From Myxococcus landrumus (GTDB lineage: Bacteria; Myxococcota; Myxococcia; Myxococcales; Myxococcaceae), in contig NZ_CP071091.1 of the NCBI RefSeq assembly GCF_017301635.1, positions 6,584,001-6,648,000 on the forward strand: a DNA stretch of 64,000 nt, in the 5' to 3' direction. Under the pieces are notes generated by a model. The model had not been told where the DNA came from. It searched no databases and saw nothing but the letters and a program-made list of their open reading frames with translations. Positions 7,789 to 18,253 of the stretch are shown here, piece after piece. Position numbers and translations under genes: made by a program. The stretch's first letter is position 1; every line of letters begins with the position of its first letter.

Positions 7789-9164
7789 GACTCACCTCCC
7801 AGCGCGTAGATGAGCGACAGCCGCCCGACGAGCGCACCACCCGCCGCCACCTCCGCGGCCACGCCCCACGTCTGCGTCAGGAGCGCGCGGCCCCGGAGAC
7901 CGAAGTTGCCCACGACGCCCCCGCCGAAGGTGCGCAGTCCGCCCGCGAAGCCGTCCTTGCGGTGGTCGTAGAAGATCATCGCCTCGCCCTTGAAGGGCCC
8001 GCCTCGCCCCAGCCACACGCCATAGCCGAAGCTGTACAGGAGCTGCTCATGCAGGTTCCCGTCACTCACCGGACCTGGATAGCTGTAGCCCTGGAGGGAC
8101 ATGCCGATGCTCGCCTCCGCGAAGGAGCCGGCCAATGAGGGGCTCACCCGGGACATGGCGAAGCGGCCTCGCAGGCCCACGTCTCCACCGATGACGATGA
8201 AGCCCTCCGTCGGGTAGCGGTGATAGAGGCCGTAGAGCTCCGCGTCGAGCGACGAGCCATCCGTGCCACCTCGCCGCTGCTCCGGCGCACCGAGCAGACG
8301 ATAGGCGCCGCCCAGTCGCACCTGCGCGTTGCCATCTTCCGGGGCCAGCCGCGCGGTGGCCTCCAGCTTCATCGCGTCCAGCCGAGCCACCGCGCCCAAC
8401 GCGACGAAGTGGTCGTAGTCGAACGAGGTGTCACTCACGTACTGGTAGCCCATCTCCAGCTCGAGCGGAGGCAAGGACGCCGCGGGAACTCCCGGGTCGA
8501 ACGTGGGCGAGACCACCGAGTACACATTGGCGAGCGCGGAGATGCCGAACACGCTGAAGCCCGCCAGCGTCACCGCGTAGAGCGGAGCAATCGTGCGCCG
8601 CGAAGCACCCGTGAGCGCGATGGGCACACCGCCGAGTGCGATGAGGCCAAGGCCCGTCCCCTCCATCGCGAACAAGCGCCGCGCGGTCTGCCCATCTCCC
8701 GCAATCGCTGGCGCGAGCCCGTGGAAGAGCAGGCCCGGCACGACGGAGACCGCGGCCGGCAACACCTGGAATGAGCGCGTCGCCCCCGCCGAGAGCTCCG
8801 TCTTCGCGGACGCAGGCGTCGACATCCCCCCCGAGACATCGGGAGGGGGTGCTCCGCCTTCGGTCAGCGCGGGCATCGGAGACACGAGCAGCACCTCGGC
8901 CGACGACGCCGCCTGCGCGCCTCCCACCATCGACGCATCGGACGACGCGGTCGGGTGGACCCGTCCGGGGACCTCCACCACGCCAGGACCCGACAGGTCA
9001 CGGGGGATGTCGCTCCCACCCAACTGGGGGCTGCGGATCAGCAACTCCAGGGCGGACAACCGCGCGCCCCCGTCCTGGGCCAGGGCAGGGACGGGCAGTG
9101 CGAGGCTCATCCACAGCACCACCCCGGTGAAGGGCCACGAGCGGCTGAACTGCTCGGACTCCAT
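7785..9164 (-). CDS. Exported protein of unknown function, coupled to the phosphoesterase
   Basis: A 459-residue protein. The start at 9164 is chosen over longer in-frame options because AGGGAG lies just upstream and it gives a clean signal peptide (hydrophobic VVLWMSLALPVPALA, cut after ALA). A Pro/Ser/Ala-rich middle precedes two hydrophobic segments around residues 160-220 (VVPGLLFHGLAPAIAG; LIALGGVPIAL; LYAVTLAGFSVFGISALA). The C-terminal half contains alternating polar/hydrophobic strands with aromatic residues (LEMGYQYVSDTSFDYDHFV, LDAELYGLYHRYP), resembling an outer-membrane or periplasmic beta-structure. I do not recognise a named family. It ends in a 4-bp overlap with the phosphoesterase start, so both are made from one mRNA. 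Confidence 0.65.
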   Translation of the reverse strand: MESEQFSRSWPFTGVVLWMSLALPVPALAQDGGARLSALELLIRSPQLGGSDIPRDLSGPGVVEVPGRVHPTASSDASMVGGAQAASSAEVLLVSPMPALTEGGAPPPDVSGGMSTPASAKTELSAGATRSFQVLPAAVSVVPGLLFHGLAPAIAGDGQTARRLFAMEGTGLGLIALGGVPIALTGASRRTIAPLYAVTLAGFSVFGISALANVYSVVSPTFDPGVPAASLPPLELEMGYQYVSDTSFDYDHFVALGAVARLDAMKLEATARLAPEDGNAQVRLGGAYRLLGAPEQRRGGTDGSSLDAELYGLYHRYPTEGFIVIGGDVGLRGRFAMSRVSPSLAGSFAEASIGMSLQGYSYPGPVSDGNLHEQLLYSFGYGVWLGRGGPFKGEAMIFYDHRKDGFAGGLRTFGGGVVGNFGLRGRALLTQTWGVAAEVAAGGALVGRLSLIYALGGES

Positions 9165-9545
9165 CGGTCTCCCTCTTTCTCTGGGGAAAGCTCGACCGCC
9201 CTCACCCCGCGGCCCGTGGCCGCGTCCGCCTAGATAACCGCCCTTTCTCCACATGCACCGCAGCCGACCGTGAAGAAATGTGAAGGAACCTGGCAGCGCC
9301 CCTGCGCTCCCCGACAACCCACTGAAATTACAAGCCACCTCGGAAGCAAATCCCCCGGACCCCGGACAATCCACTCCCATTGACGAATCATTCTGAGACC
9401 CACGGAGGCTCAGAGCGAGAGCGCCACGGAGGGAGGGGTTCGAATTCGACCTCACCAGAAACTTCGCCTGCGACGCGAGCCGTCTCCGGGACTTTCAGTA
9501 GAAGAGGAGTATGCTCGCTTTTTCCCATCATCCAGAGCTGGCCTT
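9165..9545. other. Divergent intergenic region (381 bp)
   Basis: This lies between the divergent exported-protein and kinase genes and must carry both promoters. It is less GC-rich than its surroundings, with stretches such as AAATTACAAG and AGAAATGTGAAGG. TTGACG near 9379 resembles a -35 element, but I see no matching -10 at the right spacing. No gene or strong inverted repeat was found. Confidence 0.5.
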
Positions 9546-12407
9546 TTGATCGTGGCGGAACCCACTCCCCAGACATTCGGCAAATACGTTCTTCTCTCGA
9601 AAATCGCCGCCGGCGGAATGGCGGTGACCTACCGCGCGCGGATGACGGGAGCGGCGGGCGTCACGAAGCCCTGTGTCATCAAGCAGATCCTCCCCCACTT
9701 CGTGGACGATGAGGACTTCGTCGAGATGTTCATCGGCGAGGCGCGGCTCGTGGCCAGCATGAGCCACAGCAACATCGCCCAGATTTTCGACTTCGGAGAG
9801 GTGGACGGGCAGTACTTCATCGCCATGGAGCTGGTGCAGGGCCAGCCGCTCTCGAAGGTCCTTCGCCGCGCGCAGCGCATGGGCATGGGCCTGTTCCCGG
9901 AGAGCCTGGCGCTGCACGTGGCCAGCAAGCTGTGCGACGGCCTGGACTACGCGCACCGCCACGTGGGCGAGGACGGCGTGGAGATGGGCCTGGTCCACCG
10001 CGACGTCTCGCCAGACAACGTCCTCATCTCCTACGAGGGCGAGGTCAAGGTCATCGACTTCGGCATCGCCAAGGCCACCAGCGCCGTGGAGGCCAAGACG
10101 TCGCCGGGCACCCTCAAGGGCAAGTACCCCTACTTCGCCCCGGAGCAGGCGCAGGGACGGCAGGACCTGGATGCCCGCACGGACGTGTACGCCGCGGGCG
10201 TCGTCCTCTACGAGATGATCTGCGGCAAGCGCCCCTACGAGGGCGAGTTCGTCACCGTCCTGCCCCGCATCCTCCAGGGCGACTGCCTGCCGCCGACGGC
10301 GCTCAACCCGTCGATGACGCAGGACCTGGAGAACGTCATCGCCCACGCGATGGCCGTGGACCGCGACGAGCGTTTCCAGACCGCCAAGGAGCTGAGCGCG
10401 TCGTTGGTGGAGCTGCTCTACCGGGACAATCCCCGCTTCACGCCGTCGGAGCTGTCGCAGCTCATGGCCTACCTCTTCGCCGAGGAGCTCACGGCGGAAG
10501 GCCGCAAGGCGGAGGTCACCCCCGCCTTCATGGAGCAGGTCGCCGCCTGGCAGTCGGGCGCGGTCGAGACGTCCCAGTCCCGCGCGCGGCCCCTGCGCCC
10601 CTCCAGCCCGGGCCTTCGCTCCAAGCCCGGCAGCGACGGCGGCGCGAAGCCTCCCTCCGACGGCGCGCGCCGCGCCTCCTCCGTGAGCAATCCGTCCATC
10701 CGCAAGGTGACGAGCACGGGGAGCCAGCGCCGCGTGACGAACACGGGCCTGCCTCGCGCCGAGGTCTCCAGCGCGGGCCGCAAGACGCTCACCAGCGAGC
10801 GCCCCGGGCCTCCCGTGCCGGAGCTGCCGGAAGAGCCCGACACCGACTCGAGCGACCTGGGCCAGGCGCTGATTCCCACCGCCGTCCCCTCGGCCGTGTC
10901 CACGCTGGCCGCGCCTCGGGATACCCCCGTGGAGAACCCCGTCGTCACCGCGCAGTCCGCGAAGACGCAGCCCGTGTCCTCGGGAATGGGGCGCACGTAC
11001 ACGGGCACGGGCCACCGCACGACGGCGGATGAAGCGCGCGAGACACTCGCGAAGGAAGAGGCCGAACAGAGGGCCCGGCAGCAGAAGGCCGTGAAGACGA
11101 TGAGCCTCTACGTCTTCGGCGTGGCCGCCTTCGCGCTGTTCGTCGCGCTCCTCTACCACTTCGTCATCAAGTCGGACGTGCCCGACACCGGCGCCGCCAA
11201 CGCCGCCACGCTGTGGGTCACCTCCACGCCCGCGGGCGCCAAGGTGAAGCTCAACGGCCGCGACGTCGCTGGCAAGACGCCCCTCATGGTCGAGGGCATC
11301 CTCGTGGGCGAGGCCAACACCCTGGTGCTCACGCTCCCGGGACACCTCGCGTGGACGCGGCGCTTCACGCCCGCCTCCATGATGCTGGAGCCCCTGAAGG
11401 CGGAGCTCCAACCCGTGCCTCCGTCCGAGCCCGCCAACCCTCCGCCCCCAAGTCCTCCGCCCGCCACGCCTCCGCCCGTCGTGGCCGCGGTCGCCACCGG
11501 CACCGCCGTCGAGCCCACCGTCGTCGAGGCCAAGGCCGTCGAGGTGGCCCCGAAGGAGGACGCGGGAGCCCCCCCCGTCGAGGACGCGGCCACCGAGGAC
11601 GCCGAGCCGAGCGAGGACCCCGTCCCCCTGGTGGAACGCAACAACAAGCAGATCAACGACGCGGAGCGCGAGTTCTACGAGGTGGACTACCCGACGCGGC
11701 TCCTGGTGGTGCGCCCCATGTACAACGCGGCGCTCATCCCCGAGTACACCACCGCCTCCATCGACCTGAACCCCAACGTCTCATACTCGGTATGGACGCA
11801 GGGCAGCGCGTCGCTCGGCGAGGGCAAAGGCACCGCCTCCGGCACGCTGGCCTACTTCATCGAGGGCGACGGCCCCGCCGACAGCAGCTTCGGCCTCTTG
11901 AGTGCGTCGGCGCGCACCATCAAGAACGCGCGCAAGCTGCACGTCTTCGCGGTGGACGAGACGGGGCCCGAGGACAACAGCGGCTCCATCCACGTCGTCG
12001 TCCGCCAGTCCGCCTACGTGCCGCCGCGCTCGCTCGTGTTCGATGCGCAGCAGCACGCCGTGCAGCTCAAGCCCGAGCAACAGGTGCTGCTGCGCGGCCT
12101 CAACCCGCGCGCCACGTACCTGTTCACCGTGCGGGACGACATCGCGGAGCTGCGCCCGGGAGCCAATGGCCGCGTGCAGCAGGTCCTGTGCATCGAGCGC
12201 GGCACGTCGCCCGCGTCGGTGCGCGCCACGCACCGCATCCTCGAGACGGGCAAGCGCTACCAGATTACCGGCGCCGAGGACCTGCGCTGCTTCTTCCCGG
12301 ACGCGCAGCAGGGCGACAACCAGGGTGCCCTGGAGATGGACATCGTGGACACCACCTCGCTGTCTCGAAAAGAGCGCGCGGCCGCCCTCCGAGGCTCACG
12401 CCGCTAG
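9546..12407 (+). CDS. Transmembrane Ser/Thr protein kinase with PEGA domain
   Basis: A 953-residue eukaryotic-like kinase. The start is TTG 9546, or GTG 9552 two codons later; neither has a strong ribosome-binding site. The kinase domain (about 12-290) keeps the essential residues: glycine loop AAGGMA, Lys46 (VIKQIL), Glu65, catalytic HRD at 151-153 in HRDVSPDN, and DFG at 171-173. HRDVSPDN in place of HRDLKPEN is frequent in myxobacterial kinases. A Ser/Pro/Arg-rich juxtamembrane stretch (about 330-500) offers many phosphorylation sites. One transmembrane helix follows at about 518-540, then an extracytoplasmic PEGA domain (STPAGAKVKLNGRDV), a Pro/Glu-rich linker and a C-terminal region of unknown fold. 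It likely senses an envelope signal. Confidence 0.92.
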   Translation: MIVAEPTPQTFGKYVLLSKIAAGGMAVTYRARMTGAAGVTKPCVIKQILPHFVDDEDFVEMFIGEARLVASMSHSNIAQIFDFGEVDGQYFIAMELVQGQPLSKVLRRAQRMGMGLFPESLALHVASKLCDGLDYAHRHVGEDGVEMGLVHRDVSPDNVLISYEGEVKVIDFGIAKATSAVEAKTSPGTLKGKYPYFAPEQAQGRQDLDARTDVYAAGVVLYEMICGKRPYEGEFVTVLPRILQGDCLPPTALNPSMTQDLENVIAHAMAVDRDERFQTAKELSASLVELLYRDNPRFTPSELSQLMAYLFAEELTAEGRKAEVTPAFMEQVAAWQSGAVETSQSRARPLRPSSPGLRSKPGSDGGAKPPSDGARRASSVSNPSIRKVTSTGSQRRVTNTGLPRAEVSSAGRKTLTSERPGPPVPELPEEPDTDSSDLGQALIPTAVPSAVSTLAAPRDTPVENPVVTAQSAKTQPVSSGMGRTYTGTGHRTTADEARETLAKEEAEQRARQQKAVKTMSLYVFGVAAFALFVALLYHFVIKSDVPDTGAANAATLWVTSTPAGAKVKLNGRDVAGKTPLMVEGILVGEANTLVLTLPGHLAWTRRFTPASMMLEPLKAELQPVPPSEPANPPPPSPPPATPPPVVAAVATGTAVEPTVVEAKAVEVAPKEDAGAPPVEDAATEDAEPSEDPVPLVERNNKQINDAEREFYEVDYPTRLLVVRPMYNAALIPEYTTASIDLNPNVSYSVWTQGSASLGEGKGTASGTLAYFIEGDGPADSSFGLLSASARTIKNARKLHVFAVDETGPEDNSGSIHVVVRQSAYVPPRSLVFDAQQHAVQLKPEQQVLLRGLNPRATYLFTVRDDIAELRPGANGRVQQVLCIERGTSPASVRATHRILETGKRYQITGAEDLRCFFPDAQQGDNQGALEMDIVDTTSLSRKERAAALRGSRR

Positions 12408-12732
12408 CAGCCCCAAGGAGCACGCCCACGGACAGACAGCCGGACGAGCCATCCGGCCTGCTTGTTCCACGAGCCTCCACCAGCACCTCTCGCCCGGAGG
12501 CCCGCCCCACGTGGGCCACCGGGTGCCTAACCTTCCGTTGTCACACCCCTCACGGGCTCGGCCCTCTCAGGATGGACAGGCGAGTGGGCGAGGCGATGAC
12601 TGGTTCCCGCCGTAAGGGCTCATGGGGCCGCGAAGCTCCTCGGCCGGCTCGACAAGACGGGAAAGGCACGTGGGCGCGGGGCCGAGGATGGGCACCGGGC
12701 CCACGAGTCTTTTCAACGCGGCGCAGGGCGCC
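12408..12732. other. Convergent intergenic region (325 bp), no gene recognised
   Basis: This lies between the kinase stop and the end of the PaiB-like gene. It has a short stem-loop near its left end (12439-12457). Open frames crossing it lack ribosome-binding sites and family resemblance. Nothing else recognisable. Confidence 0.5.
12439..12457 (+). terminator. Stem-loop 31 nt after the kinase stop
   Basis: GCCGGA (12439-12444) and TCCGGC (12452-12457) form a perfect 6-bp stem with a 7-nt loop. The position fits a 3' end for the kinase mRNA, though no T-tract follows. Confidence 0.4.
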
Positions 12733-13365
12733 CTACCCGACCTCCAGCACACACGCGCGCATCAGCGCCGCCAGCTCCACGTCCCCCGGCTGGCCACTCC
12801 GCTCCAGCGCCGCGATGACGCCCTCGCGGTCCGCCAGGCTCTTGTTCTGGCTCAGCTTGAACTTGCCCTCCAGCCGCGTCACCCGCAGCTCGAAGGCGAC
12901 AATGCCCGCCATCAGCCGACTGACGTACTCCTCGGCTTGCTCCGGGCGCCAGGCGATTTCGCCGTCGGGCTCGTAGCTCGCGGCGGACGCGCGGAGGATG
13001 CGCAGCGTCTCATCGCGCGAGGTGATGACCTGGGGGCGGCCGTAGGCGTGCACCGTGGCGTAGTTCCACGTGGGCACCTGCGGCGACGTCGCGTACCACC
13101 GGGGCGACACATAGGCATGTGGCCCCTGGAAGATGACCATCGCGTCCCGCTCCGCGGCGAACGCGTGCCAGTGGGGATTGGGCCGCGCCATGTGCGCCAT
13201 CAGCCGGACGTCGCCCACGGCGTCGCGCTCCACGAGGAAGGGCAGGTGCGTGGCGAAGGGCGCGCCGTCCTCACCCACCGTCACCAGCACGGCGAAGGAG
13301 TGGCGACTCATCAGCGACAGGAGCCGCTCCGCGTCGCGCTCCTCGAAGTGGCGAGGGATGTACAT
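12733..13365 (-). CDS. PaiB-like FMN-binding split-barrel protein
   Basis: A 210-residue protein starting at ATG 13365 (MYIPRHFEERD), the usual size and N-terminus of the FMN-binding negative transcriptional regulator PaiB family. Family patterns include the flavin split-barrel segment SFAVLVTVGEDGAPFATHLPF (about 22-42), HMARPNPHW (about 55-63), the FQGPHAYVSPRWY motif (about 77-90) and PTWNY (about 97-101); near the C-terminus FKLSQNKS is the family hallmark. In Bacillus PaiB was linked to repression of sporulation and protease genes, but most homologues are uncharacterised and may be flavin-dependent enzymes. It lies 125 bp downstream of gyrB in the same direction, separated by a good terminator, so it is probably transcribed on its own. 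Confidence 0.85.
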   Translation of the reverse strand: MYIPRHFEERDAERLLSLMSRHSFAVLVTVGEDGAPFATHLPFLVERDAVGDVRLMAHMARPNPHWHAFAAERDAMVIFQGPHAYVSPRWYATSPQVPTWNYATVHAYGRPQVITSRDETLRILRASAASYEPDGEIAWRPEQAEEYVSRLMAGIVAFELRVTRLEGKFKLSQNKSLADREGVIAALERSGQPGDVELAALMRACVLEVG

Positions 13366-13424
13366 GCGCCCCTGCGTCCCTCGAATCCGCCGCGCAGTCA
13401 ATCCAGGCCGCTGAAACGAAACGA

Positions 13425-13451
13425 GGCGCGGCGCCCGAGTGGCACCGCGCC
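13425..13451 (-). terminator. Intrinsic terminator of gyrB
   Basis: On the minus strand, GGCGCGGTG (13451-13443) pairs with CGCCGCGCC (13433-13425) with one mismatch, followed at once by TCGTTTCGTTTCAG (13424-13411), which is unusually T-rich for this DNA. It lies 40 nt past the gyrB stop. This is the best intrinsic terminator in the window. Confidence 0.7.
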
Positions 13452-13490
13452 CCGTGAGAGGTTTGCCAGGCCCCAGGGCCCGGCGCACGC

Positions 13491-16560
<3,070 letters not shown>

Positions 16561-16660
16561 GCGTGAGGGCGCACCCTAACCCTCCTGGAGGGCGGACGCG
16601 CGGTTTTGAGCACGCCGTTGTTCGCCTCCCAGCGGGGGCCGCCTACGCTGTGGGCAGCCC

Positions 16661-17413
16661 ATGACCGATGCCGAACTGAACGACCGCCTGCGCGCCAACG
16701 TCATCGCCTTCAAGCACCTCCAGCGGGAGCGCGGCCTGCTGCGCCACTGGAGCGCCCCCAGTCTGGACGCCTTCTGCCTGCCCGAGCACCCCGCCGAGTC
16801 CCACTTCCAGCAGGCCTACTTCGCCTCGCCCCAGGCGCTGGCCCAGGGCCTGCCCGCGCTGGAGGCGTACTTCCAGGGCCTGGGCATCCCCGCATGGAGC
16901 GTGAATGTCCTGCCCGGGGATGACGAAGGGGGCCGCATCCTGGGCGCCGCCGGCTACCGCCCGGAGAGCCGGATACCCGCCATGGGCCTGGCCCTGGCGG
17001 ACCTCCCCGAGGACCCGCCCACCTTCCCCCTGGTGGAGCCCCCCCTCCAGGACGAGATGGTGGCGCTCAACGCCCGCGTCTGGGGGAAGTGGGAGGACAT
17101 CCTCTCCGTCTGGCAGCGGCCCCCCGCCCTGCCCGTGCAGACGCTGGTGGCGCGCGAGGCGGGAGTGCCCCTGGCGTGTGGCTTCGCCCTGGACGTGGGC
17201 GACACCGCGGGCGTGTACATGGTCGTCACCGCGCCGGAGGCCCGGGGCCGGGGACTGGCCTCGGAGGTGATGCGAGGGCTGCTCTCGGGCGCCCGCGAGC
17301 GCGGCCTCAAGGCCTCCGTGCTCCAGGCCACCGAGCAGGGCCGCAGCGTGTACCGCAAGCTGGGCTACCGGGAGCTGGGTGACTGGGTGGGTTGGCTCCA
17401 ACACGCCCGCTAG
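16661..17413 (+). CDS. GNAT-family N-acetyltransferase
   Basis: A 250-residue protein. The C-terminal half is a GNAT fold: the acetyl-CoA binding motif A is VVTAPEARGRGLASEVM (about 188-204), with the R/Q-x-x-G-x-G/A signature ARGRGLA, and motif B includes VLQATEQGRSVYRKLGYRE (about 222-240). The N-terminal half is less conserved and may bind the acceptor or be a degenerate second GNAT domain. The acceptor molecule cannot be told from sequence. It converges with the XRE-EIIA gene, with only 13 bp between stops. Confidence 0.85.
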   Translation: MTDAELNDRLRANVIAFKHLQRERGLLRHWSAPSLDAFCLPEHPAESHFQQAYFASPQALAQGLPALEAYFQGLGIPAWSVNVLPGDDEGGRILGAAGYRPESRIPAMGLALADLPEDPPTFPLVEPPLQDEMVALNARVWGKWEDILSVWQRPPALPVQTLVAREAGVPLACGFALDVGDTAGVYMVVTAPEARGRGLASEVMRGLLSGARERGLKASVLQATEQGRSVYRKLGYRELGDWVGWLQHAR

Positions 17414-17426
17414 AAGCCCCCCCTCG

Positions 17427-18248
17427 TCAGCGCAGCGCTTCCAGCTCCTCCAGCGCCGCCAGCACCTGCGCGGGCTGCCGGGCCTCGTCCAGACGCTCCG
17501 CCAGCCCTCGCGCCGCCAGCCGGGCCACATGGGCCATGCGGATGAGCCGCACGCGGCCCCGCTCGCCGTCCACCGCCGCCACCACGAGGCGCAGCGGACG
17601 GCCGTCCGGCGTGTCCACCTTCAGCCCCTTCGCCAGCGTCACCAGCGCCACCACCGACGGCACGCCCGGCAGGAAGACATGGGGCACCGCCACCCCGCCG
17701 CCCACCGCGCACGAGGACAGGTCGTCGAGCTTGCTCAAGCCCTCCACCAGCCGCGCCGTGTCCACGCCCGGCAGGGCCGCCGCGAGCCGGCCCGCCACCA
17801 CGTCCAGCACGTCCTCCCAGCCGCCGCAGGAGACCTGGAGCACCACCCGCTCCGGCGCCAGCAGCGGCGCGAGCGCCGGCACCGGCGCGTCCCCGTGCGT
17901 GCCGCCCCTCACCGGGAACTCCGCGTCCAGGAAGTCGCGGACGCGGGCGAGCTGCGCGCCCGTCAGACGGCGGCGCGCCAGCTCCAGGAAGAGCGTGCCG
18001 GAGCCCGGCACGTCCTCCAGGTACTCGGCGACATAGGGGCTCACCCGGTTCGCCACGTCCATCAGCAGCGCGGGCGGCACATCCAGCTCGCGAGCAATGG
18101 CCGTCAGCCGCTCCACCGTGGGCGGCGCGTCCACGCCGTTCTCCACCCGGCTCAGGTACGCGCTCGACACGCCGATGCGGCGGGCCAAATCCCGGAGGGA
18201 CAGCCCCGCGTCCACCCGCAACAGCCGCAGTGTGGCCCCCAGGTGCAT
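17427..18248 (-). CDS. XRE-type HTH regulator fused to a PTS EIIA(Ntr)-like domain
   Basis: A 273-residue two-domain protein. Residues 1-60 are an XRE helix-turn-helix (LRLLRVDAGLSLRDLARRIG, VSSAYLSRVENG). After a helical linker, residues about 125-270 match the PTS EIIA type 2 / PtsN fold, including the active-site region SCAVGGGVAVPH with His190 at the phosphorylatable position. PtsN in proteobacteria senses PEP/nitrogen status and controls potassium transporters by its phosphorylation state. Here the same kind of sensor sits on a DNA-binding domain, and the gene starts 5 bp after a CPA2 antiporter gene on the same strand. I infer a transcription factor that couples PTS phosphorylation to antiporter expression, probably autoregulatory. 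Confidence 0.82.
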   Translation of the reverse strand: MHLGATLRLLRVDAGLSLRDLARRIGVSSAYLSRVENGVDAPPTVERLTAIARELDVPPALLMDVANRVSPYVAEYLEDVPGSGTLFLELARRRLTGAQLARVRDFLDAEFPVRGGTHGDAPVPALAPLLAPERVVLQVSCGGWEDVLDVVAGRLAAALPGVDTARLVEGLSKLDDLSSCAVGGGVAVPHVFLPGVPSVVALVTLAKGLKVDTPDGRPLRLVVAAVDGERGRVRLIRMAHVARLAARGLAERLDEARQPAQVLAALEELEALR

Positions 18249-18253
18249 GGCAT

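Noticed and set aside
9437-9445. GGTTCGAAT resembling a tRNA T-loop
   Set aside because: Flanking bases cannot form the 5-bp T-stem, and there is no acceptor stem or anticodon arm at the proper distances.
9528-11411. Antisense open frame of 627 codons across the kinase gene
   Set aside because: Arg/His/Leu-rich shadow of the kinase coding strand, no ribosome-binding site or family pattern.
12408-12732. Possible small RNA or gene in the gap after the kinase
   Set aside because: Only one 6-bp stem and no promoter or coding pattern could be seen.
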